A stretch of DNA of 64,000 nucleotides from Saccopteryx bilineata (Eukaryota; Chordata; Mammalia; Chiroptera; Emballonuridae): assembly GCF_036850765.1 (NCBI RefSeq), contig NC_089491.1, positions 187,777,520 to 187,841,519 on the forward strand, given 5' to 3'. The notes under the pieces were generated by a model that was not told the origin of the DNA, made no database searches, and saw only the letters and a program-made list of their open reading frames with translations. Numbering within the stretch: the stretch's first letter is position 1; each line of letters starts with the position of its first letter. Shown in pieces: positions 55,992 through 64,000 of this stretch. A program made the translations under genes and the position numbers.

Positions 55992-58900
55992 TTATGTCCC
56001 ACCTATGTATGGAAACATATAGTTCTTAATTTTTTGTGATTTACATCTTTCACTCAGTATAATGTTATCAAGGCCCATCCATGTTGTTGTAAAAGATCCT
56101 ATGTCATCATTTCTTATGGCTGAGTAGTATTCCATAGTATATATATACCAAAGCTTTTTAATCCACTCGTCCTCTGATGGACACTTGGGCTGTTTCCAAA
56201 TCTTTGCTATTGTGAACAATGCTGCCATAAACATGGGGGTGCATTTCTTCTTTTCAAACAGTGCTATGGTGTTCTTGGGGTATATTCCTAACAGTGGTAT
56301 AGCTGGGTCAAAAGGCAGTTTGATTTTTAATTTCTTGAGGAATCTCCATACTGTTTTCCACAGTGGCTGCACCAGTCTGCATTCCCACCAGCAGTGCAGG
56401 AGGGTTCCCTTTTCTCCACATCCTCGCCAGCACTTATTCTGTGTTGTTTTATTGATGAGCGCCATTCTGACTGGTGTGAGGTGATATCTCGTTGTGGTTT
56501 TAATTTGCATTTCTCTAATCATTAGTGATGTTGAACATTTTTTCGTATGCCTATTGGCCATCTGTGTGTCCTCTTTGGAGAAGTGTCTATTCATTTCTTT
56601 TGCCCATTTTTGGATTGGATTGTTTGTCTTCCTGGTATTAAGTTTTACAAGTTCTTTATAAATTTTGGTTATTAACCCCTTATCAGACGCTATGTCAAAT
56701 ATGTTCTCCCATTGTGTAGTTTGTCTTTTTATTCTGTTCTTATTGTCTTTAGCTGTGCAGAAGCTTTTTAGTTTGATAAAGTTCCATTTGTTTATCCTGT
56801 CTTTTATTTCACTTGCCTGTGGAGACCAATCAGCAAATATATTGCTGCGAGAGATGTCAGAGAGCTTACTGCCTATGTTTTCTTCTAAGATGCTTATGGT
56901 TTCATGGCTTACATTCAAGTCTTTTATCCATTTTGAGTTTATTTTTATAAGTGGTGTAAGTTGGTGGTCTAGTTTCATTTTTTTGCAGGTAGCTGTCCAG
57001 TTTTCCCAATACCATTTGTTGAAGAGGCTGTCTTTACTCCATTGTATTGTCTTACCTCCTTTGTCAAATATCAGTTGTCCATAGAGCTGTGGGTTTATTT
57101 CTGAGTTCTCTGTTCTGTTCCATTGATCTATGTGCCTGTTCTTATGCCAGTACCATGCTGTTTTGAGTACAATGGCCTTATAATATAACTTGATATCTGG
57201 AAGTGTGATACCTCCTGCTTTTTTCTTCCTTTTCAAGATTGCTGAGGCTATTCATGTTCTTTTTTGGTTCCATATAAATTTTTGGAATATGTGTTCTATG
57301 TCTTTGAAGTAAGTCATTGGTATTGCATTGAATTTATAAATTACTTTGGGTAATATAGACATTTTAATGATGTTTATTCTTCCTAACCATGAGCACGGTA
57401 TATGCCTCCACTTATTCATATATTCCCTGATTCTTCTATCAATGTTTTATAATTTTCCGAGTACAAGTCTTTAATCTCCTTGGTTAGATTTATTCCTAGG
57501 TACTTTATTTTTTTGGTTGCAATGGTAAAGGGGATTGATTCCCTGATTTCTCTTTCTGATAATTCATTATTAGTGTATAAAAATGCCTCTGATATCTGAG
57601 TATTGATTTTATATCCTGCCACCTTGCCAAATTCTTTGATCAGGTCTAGTAGTTTTTTGACTGAGACTTTAGGGTTTTCTATATACAATATCGTGTCATC
57701 TGCAAATAATGATAGTTTTACTTCTTCTTTTCCAATTTGGATGCCTTTTATTTCTTTTTCTTGTCTGATTGCTGTGGCTAGGACTTCCAGAACTATGTTG
57801 AAGAAGAGTGGTGAAAGGGGGCACCCCTGCCTTGTTCCTGATGTTAAGGGGATTGCTTTTAATTTTTGCCTATTGAGTATGATGTTGGCTGTGGGTTTGT
57901 CATAGATGGCCTTTATCATGTTGAGGTTTGTTCCCTGTATTCCCATTTTGCTGAGAGTTTTGATCATGAATGGATGCTGGACTTTATCAAATGCTTTTTC
58001 TGCATCTATTGAAATTATTATGTGGTTTTTCTCCTTTCTTTTGTTTATGTGATGAATCACATTGATTGATTTACGAATATTGTACCAGCCTTGCCTCCCA
58101 AGAATAAATCCTACTTGATCATGGTGTATGATTTTTTCCATATATTGCTGGATCCAGTTTGCTAATATTTTGTTGAGGATTTTTGCATCTAAGTTCATCA
58201 GGGATATTGGCCTATAATTTTCTTTTTTTGTGTTGTCTTTGCCTGGTTTTGGAATCAGAATTATGCTCGCCTCATAAAAGGAGTTTGGAAGTCTTCCTTC
58301 CTCTTGAATTTTTTGAAATAGCTTGAGAAGGATAGGAGTTAGTTCTTCTTTGAATATTTGGTAGAATTCACTTGTGAAGCCATCAGGCCCAGGACTTTTA
58401 TTTTTTGGGAGTTTTTTGATAGCTGTTTTAATCTCATTTGTTGTTATTGGTCTGTTCAGGTTTTCTGATTCTTCCAGATTGATTTTTGGAAGATTATATG
58501 ATTCAAGGAATTTGTCCATTTCATATAGGTTGTCTAGTTTTTTGGTGTACAGTTCTTCATAGTATTTTCTTACAATATTTTGTATTTCTGTTGTGTCAGT
58601 TGTTATTTCTCCACTCTCGTTTCTAATTTTATTTATTTGAGTCCTCTCTCTTTTTTTCTTGGTGAGTCTTGTTAAAGGTTCATTGATCTTGTTTACCTTT
58701 TCAAAGAACCAGCTCCTTGTTTCATTGATCCTCTGTATTGTTTCTTTAGCCTCTATGTCATTTATTTCTGCTCTGATCTTTATTATTTCCTTCCTTCTAC
58801 TAGCTCTGGGCTTTACTTGCTGTTCTTTTTCTAGTTCTTTTAGATGCAGGGTTAAGTTGTTTATTTGAGCTTTTTCTAGCTTCTTGAGGTATGCCTGTAA

Positions 58901-59800
58901 TGCTATAAACTTCCCTCTCAGGACTGCTTTTGCTGTGTCCCATAAATTTTGAGTTGATGTATGCTCAGTATCGTTTGTTTCTAGGAATTTTTAAATTTCT
59001 TCTTTGATCTCAATGTTAACCCATTTATTGTTTAATAACGTGCTATTTAGTTTCCAAGTGTTTGAATGTTTTTCAATTTTTCTATTGTGGTTGATTTCTA
59101 GTTTAATGCCATTGTGATCAGAGAAAGTGCTCGATATGATTTCAATCTTCTTAAATTTGTTGAGCCCGCTTTTGTGCCCTAACATGTGGTCTATTCTAGA
59201 GAATGTACCATGAGCGCTTGAAAAGAATGTATATTCTGCTGTTTTAGGGTGAAAGGTTCTGAAGATATCTATTAAATCGAGTTGATCTAATATGTCTTTT
59301 AAGTCTGCTGTTTCTTTGTTAATTTTCTTTCTTGAGGATCTATCTAATGATGTTAATGGGGTATTGAAATCTCCTACTATTATAGTATTGCTGTTGATCT
59401 CGCCCTTTAAGTCTATCAAAGTCTGCTTTATATATTTAGGTGCTTCTATATTAGGTGCGTAGATATTTATAATGGTTATATCTTCCTTTTGTATTGCTCC
59501 CTTTATCATTATGTAGTGACCTTCTTTATCTCTAACTATGGTCTTTGTTCTAAAGTCCTTTTTGTCTGATATAAGTATTGCTACCCCAGCTTTTTTTTCA
59601 TTTCCCTTTGCGTGAAATATTTTTTTCCATCCTTTTATCTTCAGTCTGTGTGCATCTTTTGATTTAAGGTGTGTCTCTTGTAAACAGCATATGTATGGGT
59701 CCTGTTTTCTTATCCACGCAGCTACCCTATGTCTCTTGATCGGATCATTTAATCCATTAACATTTAAGGTTATTACTGATATGTAATTGTTTATTGCCAT
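55992..59800 (-). pseudogene. L1 ORF2 (endonuclease and reverse transcriptase), disabled
   Basis: Minus-strand start at 59800. The endonuclease domain occupies the first 240 residues (LNVNGLNDPIKRH, QETHLK, VGDFNTPL, FSDHNGIKLEI). The reverse-transcriptase domain follows ([14 protein letters not shown] near 58400; [21 protein letters not shown] near 57700 with the catalytic FADD). The cysteine/histidine C-terminal region lies near 56350-56450 ([18 protein letters not shown]). Lesions: a K-to-stop (TAA at 58993-58991), a one-base deletion near 57430, and a TGA near 57250. Length (about 1270 codons) is normal for L1 ORF2. Confidence 0.9.
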
Positions 59801-59872
59801 TTTTTTTCTTTAAAACTGTTTTTCTCTTTTGCTATATTCTTTTTTTCCTTTGATCTGTTTACAACAGGTCCC

Positions 59873-60769
59873 TTAGCATTTCTTGCAGCCTTGGTTTGGT
59901 TGCAGTGAAATCCTTGAAGTTTTTTTGTCTGTAAAGCTTTTTATTTCTCCTTCAATTTTAAATGATAGCCTTGCTGGATAAAGTAGTCTTAGTTGTAGGT
60001 TCTTGTTCTGCATTACTTTGAATATTTCTTGTCATTCCCTTCTGGCCTCAAGTGTTTCTGTTGAGAAGTCAGAAGTCATCCTTATGGGGGCTCCTTTGTA
60101 GGTGATAGTCTTTTTTTCTCTAGCAGCTTTTAATATTTTCTCTTTATCATTTAGCTTTGGTAATTTAATTATGATGTGTCTTGGTGTTGGTTTCTTTGGG
60201 TTTCTCCTTAATGGAGTTCTCTGTGCTTCCTGAACATGTGAAACGTTTTTCTGCCTTAATTGGGGGAAGTTTTCTGCTATAATATGTTTGAACAAAGTCT
60301 CTGTCCCTTGTTCTTTCTCTTCTTCTTCAGGAACCCCTATGATGCGGATGTTATTTCTCTTCATGTTGTCACAGAGCTCTCTTAGAGTTTCCTCAGACTT
60401 TTTGAGTCTCTTTTCTTTTTTCTGCTCTGCTTCCGTGCCTTTATTTATTGTGTCCTCTAACTCACTGATTCAATTCTCTGCTTCATCCATCCTGCTTTTA
60501 ATTCCTTCCATTGTATTCTTTATTTCAGATATTGTATTTGTCATTTCTGTCTGATTCTTTTTTATTATTTCAATGTCCTTTTTTATATTTGTTATTTCTT
60601 TATTTAGGTTTTCGTAATGGCCATCTATGGTGGTTCTAATATCTTTGAGCATCCTAACAATCATTATTTTAAACTCTGCATCTGGTAATTTGGTTATATC
60701 TGATTTACTTAGGTCCTTTTCTGGGGATTTCTCTTGGTTTATTTGTGTTGTATTTCTCTGCCTCCGCAT
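59873..60769 (-). pseudogene. L1 ORF1 (RNA-binding protein), two stops
   Basis: 298 codons from ATG at 60769 to TAA at 59875-59873. The N-terminal half is rich in heptad-like charged residues (coiled coil, about residues 35-100). The centre has the RNA-recognition-like region (RNNIRIIGVPEEEE) and the end the C-terminal domain (RHIIIKLPKLNDKEKILKAA). Only two in-frame stops are seen, TGA at 60472-60470 and TGA at 60034-60032; the rest is open. Confidence 0.88.
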
Positions 60770-62043
60770 TTTCTCTTCACGGGAGTGGCTGTGATCACGT
60801 GCTCGGGTGCAGAAGGGTTGGTGGCCTTGGCCTTTGCCCCACCCCCGTGTGTGACGTTATGCTCGGTCCTGAGGGCACTGGCGAGCACCTTTGCTCAGCT
60901 GCGGGTCTCCGCCTGTTTCCGAGCTTTCGCCCTACCTTTGCAGGATGATTCCACTCAAGGAACAGCTGCTAGCCTTGGCTCTACCACCAGGCAGGGCTGC
61001 GTGCCCAAGCTCAGCATCCTAGTGGAACTCCGCCTCTTCTGGGCTTTTGGCTCCACCCCCACAGGAGGAGCCGGCTACCAAGTCAGACCGCAAGCCTGGG
61101 TTGCATGGGTGGGGCAGGGATGTGCTCCTCTGCCCTTGCTCCGGGGCTGGTTTCTACTCTTTACAGGTTTCCCGCCCTTCTCCCAGAGGCTGAATTACAG
61201 GCTGCCGGCAGCTGAGCTTGGCCGCTTTTGCACACCCCCTTCTCCCTAGCTGGGAAAGATTGAGTTCACACCTGAGCCCAGTGGTGGCCAGCCGGCTTCC
61301 AACCCTGCCAGCAGAACCGCGCTTTTGTCTCCCGCTGCCGCCCACCCTCCGGCGCGCCCTCAGCCGCATGGGTGGGGGCGTTGCAGCTCGGACCCTAAGA
61401 CTCACTACTGTAGACCCGAAAGCTCCCTCCTTCTATGCGACTCTGCTCTGAGTGCTGCGGGGGAGCTTGTTTGGCTGCTCTCCTGCTTCCCTTTGCTGGT
61501 ATTGCTGTTTCTGGGGGAAATATTCACTTCAGCTTTGGGGAGTGACTCGTCCCAGGGGTTAGGGTGGCTATCTCCCAAAATGCTTCTCCCTATGCCTCCT
61601 AGATTGCACTCTCTTCCTGTTACTGTGGTCCTCTCCTCTCTCCCCCCATCCCCAGGAGCCCTGGGTGAGTGTTTGTGAGAGAGATGTTCTGCGTGGTCCC
61701 TTTAAGAAGGATCCTGGGTTTGAGAAATCAGACTCTCTCACAAACAGTATCCTGACTTTTTTCTAGCTAAATACTGTCCTTACGCTTCTTCTGGTCTCTG
61801 GGGCTGCAGGCTGGGGCTTTGTTCCTGGGGCTCAGGACCCTTTCCCCTCTGCTAAACTCACTTCCCGCCATGCAAGTCTCTCCCTGCTGCCGTTCGCTCT
61901 GAGAAGCTGGGCAGCCCTCTCTGCGTTTCCGCGTTTCCGCTTTTCCTACCAGTCTCTGTGTGGCTTCTTCAGCGTTCCTTGGTTGAAGAGTCCTTTTAGT
62001 TTAGTCCAAAGTTGGTTTTTCCAGCTGATAGTTCATAAAATTC
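60770..62043 (-). promoter_or_regulatory. L1 5' UTR / internal promoter
   Basis: 1.27 kb of GC- and CpG-rich sequence upstream of ORF1, sharply different from the AT-rich surroundings. In L1s the 5' UTR holds an RNA polymerase II promoter. Long open frames in it on both strands are by-products of its base composition. Confidence 0.8.
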
Positions 62044-62097
62044 AACCATTCACTTATTAAAAGGAATCTGTACTCATGCTTTTAAAAGAAAAAAAGC

Positions 62098-62472
62098 GCC
62101 TGACCAGGTGGTGGCGCAATGGATAAAGCATCAGACTGAGTTGCAGAGGACCCAGGTTTAAGGCCCCTAGGTTGCTGGCATGAGTGTGGACTTATCTGGC
62201 TTGAGCGTGGGCTCATCAGCTTGAGCCTAGGGTTGCTAGCTTGAGCAAGGGGTCACTTGCTCTGCTGTGGCCCTCCTGTCAAGGCACATATGAGAAAGCA
62301 ATCACTGAACAAGTAAGGTCCACAACAAAGAACTGATGTTTCTCATCTCTCACCCTGCCTGTCTATCTGTCCCTCTCTGTACCTCTCTCTGACTCTCTCC
62401 CTGTCTCTGTCACAGAAAAGAAGAAGAAGGAGGAGGAGGAGGAAGAGGAAGAAGAGGAGGAGGGGAAAGGAA
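62098..62472 (+). mobile_element. Long-type tRNA SINE with purine tail
   Basis: gcctgaccaggtggtggcgc head, 'gcttgagcgtgggctcatca' units, 'ggcacatatgagaaagcaat', CT-rich tract and an unusual (GGA/GAA)n tail (62412-62472). Flanked by agaaaaaaagc-like repeats on both sides. Confidence 0.88.
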
Positions 62473-62484
62473 GAGAAAAAAAAG

Positions 62485-63644
62485 CATAGTGGGGGACATT
62501 TGTTTGTTATGACAAAAACCAGCAAAGGTATTAATAACGGTACCCCTATGAATCCTCACTTGCAAGGGACAAGAGGAGCAGAAGTGTGTCTCTTCATTTT
62601 CAGTGTGCTTACAAGTCACCTGGAGGTCTGGGTGAAATACTGGGTCAGGAGGTGGTAGGCTGACCTGAGATTCTGAATTTCTCACTTGCTCTTGGGTGAT
62701 GCTAATGCCACCATTCTGTGGAGCGCATGTTGGGGAGCCAGCTCTGTCCTTACACAGGGTCTTCACAAATGCTGTCCCTTCCTGCAGGAAGGATGCTCAT
62801 CTTGGAGCACACTCTAAGTGTTCCTTAAATCACTTCTAATGATGTACATAAAGAGTCTATAAGTAGTTGTTGGCAATGTCAATAGTTAATACGTGAGAGC
62901 TAGTTTTATTTTAGACGGCTTGACCTTCAGGGTTGACCCGTGGCATTGGAACAATTGTTGGTGACATTAGATCCTTCTTTTTTCCTAGGACCCTTAGACC
63001 AAGGGCTCCTCTAGGGTGACTTGGGTCAGAATGGGACTGTGTTTCTCCGCCTACATGCTACCTAGGAGGAGGAGGGTGGCAGTGCTCCATACGCACCTGT
63101 GGGCAGCATGAAGAACACCCGTGTGTGCAGCAGGCATCCTGGCAGACAAAGAGAGGCCATGCCAGTGTGACTGCCTGCATGCCTGCATCCAGTTTACCTT
63201 AGTGCTTGTTTACAGTGCAGGTCCCTGGGCCACACCTCCACCCCCTCACTGGGGTCCCTGGGCCACACCTCCACCCCGTCACTGGGGTCCTTGGGGCAGC
63301 TGGGCATCCTTTCGTATGCTGCATTATTTGAGCCTTGCTTTTCTTTATGGATACCAGGCAGACCTTGGTGTGAGTGTGAATGGTAAGGAGGCTTCTGCCT
63401 GTGGGCAGCTTCCTTGTTAGCAGTGAGCCCTGGAATATTTGTGCTTTTTTCCAGTGCCTGCACACCTGCTCTGTGAGCACTTGCCGAGGACTCGATTTTC
63501 TTCCTGATGGTAAGAGGACAGACGTTCTTTTCTTTCTGGAATGCTGTGCACACTTCATCAGCAGCCTTCCTGAGCTTTAAGATGAGAAGAGGTGGTGGTC
63601 TCATCTTAAACAGGCCACGTACCTTGAAAATACAGAGATGTTTT
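62485..63644. other. Intergenic, unique sequence
   Basis: No gene recognised. It contains a 33-bp tandem repeat (63221-63286). Confidence 0.45.
63221..63286 (+). repeat. 33-bp tandem repeat, two copies
   Basis: Unit begins gtccctgggccacacctcca and ends cactggg; copies at 63221 and 63254 differ at one base, with a partial third (gtccttgggg) at 63287. Confidence 0.9.
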
Positions 63645-63931
63645 GCCTGACCACTGGTGGTTCAGGGGATAGAGCATTAACCTGAAACACTGAGGACCCA
63701 GGTTCGAAACAGCTTGAGCACAGGGTCGCTGGCTTGAGCGGGGGATCTTCGACATGATCCTTGATTGCTGGCTTAAGCACAAGGTCACTGGGTTGAGCAA
63801 GGGATCACTGACTCAGCTAGAGCTCCCCAGTCAAGGCACATATGAGAAAGCAAAGAACTAAGGTGCCACAAGTACAAGTTGATGCTTCTCATCTCTATTC
63901 CTTCCTGTCTGTATCTCTAAAAAAAAAAAAA
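63645..63931 (+). mobile_element. Long-type tRNA SINE
   Basis: gcctgaccactggtggttca head, B box ggttcgaaac, 'gctggcttgagcggg' units, 'aaggcacatatgagaaagca', ending in poly(A). The body is shorter than in other copies. Confidence 0.87.
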
Positions 63932-64000
63932 GCACCCAAATAAGCAACAAAGTGGGGAGCATGGTGCTGACAAGAAAACCACAGCTCCTCAGGTTGGACG

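Larger units (their letters stand above)
53547..62043 (-). mobile_element. 8.5-kb composite L1 insertion
   Basis: Bounded by a 12-bp target duplication, aaccattcactt (53535-53546 and 62044-62055). The duplication includes 'aac' from the end of the earlier L1, so this insertion is younger than that one. From the 5' end (right) it holds L1 5' UTR, ORF1, ORF2 and partial 3' UTR (62043-55890), about 1.9 kb of non-L1 DNA with a SINE (55889-53991), and a second L1 ORF2 end, 3' UTR and A-tail (53990-53547). One reading is a read-through transcript that used a downstream L1's poly(A) signal (3' transduction). Confidence 0.65.
55890..62043 (-). mobile_element. Nearly complete L1 (5' UTR, ORF1, ORF2, partial 3' UTR)
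   Basis: The most complete L1 in the window. On the minus strand: 5' UTR 62043-60770, ORF1 60769-59873, 72-bp spacer, ORF2 59800-55992, then about 100 bp of 3' UTR ending within the pyrimidine tract without an A-tail. Few disabling mutations are present, so it is fairly young but not active. Confidence 0.9.

Noticed and set aside
60734..61678. Plus-strand open frames up to 171 codons in GC-rich sequence
   Set aside because: They are antisense to the L1 5' UTR, whose high GC content removes stops by chance.

Overview
This is a 64-kb piece of a mammalian nuclear genome, most probably from a bat of the horseshoe-bat group (Rhinolophoidea). The main evidence is its SINEs: several tRNA-headed families with a Rhin-1-like body (a B-box-like GGTTCGAATCC, then a 'cacacaggagaagcgcccatc'-type body), together with L1, a Helitron, a mariner and hAT elements. 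The species call rests on recall of these families, not on a search.

The only protein-coding gene I can support is UBL3 (ubiquitin-like 3, plus strand). Its last three coding exons lie at 4088-4174, 17067-17144 and 17474-17526. They encode residues 46-117 of a 117-residue protein, ending in a CVIL prenylation box. The first two exons must lie upstream of the window. A repeat-poor stretch of about 2.7 kb after the stop codon is the 3' UTR. From about 20.3 kb to the end the window is intergenic and filled with mobile elements of several ages.

Layout: 1-17.5 kb is UBL3 introns, with a palindromic MITE, an internally deleted mariner (4636-5196), two tail-to-tail L1 fragments (5669-8118), SINEs, and an old L1 (11221-16705) broken by three SINEs and a SPIN/URR1-like hAT. 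17.5-20.3 kb is the UBL3 3' UTR. 20.3-30.7 kb holds SINEs of at least four types, ancient L1 3' ends and a 506-bp hAT element. 30687-33139 is a Helitron on the minus strand with both termini recognisable, recognisable but decayed Rep/helicase coding, and a younger SINE inside it. 33-50 kb is mostly unique sequence with an L1 tail, microsatellite duplications, MaLR-type LTRs, MIR/L2 remnants and a solo-type LTR with five CCAAT boxes spaced exactly 24 bp apart. 53.3-62.1 kb is a nested L1 complex. Its target-site duplications suggest one L1 fragment followed by a single 8.5-kb insertion holding a nearly complete L1 (5' UTR, ORF1, ORF2), 1.9 kb of non-L1 DNA and a second L1 3' end. 62.1-64 kb holds two more SINEs.

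No host gene system other than UBL3 is visible. The points of interest are the DNA transposons (Helitron, mariner, two hATs, MITEs), whose presence in mammals is patchy and often attributed to horizontal transfer, and the structural history recorded by nested insertions and target-site duplications.
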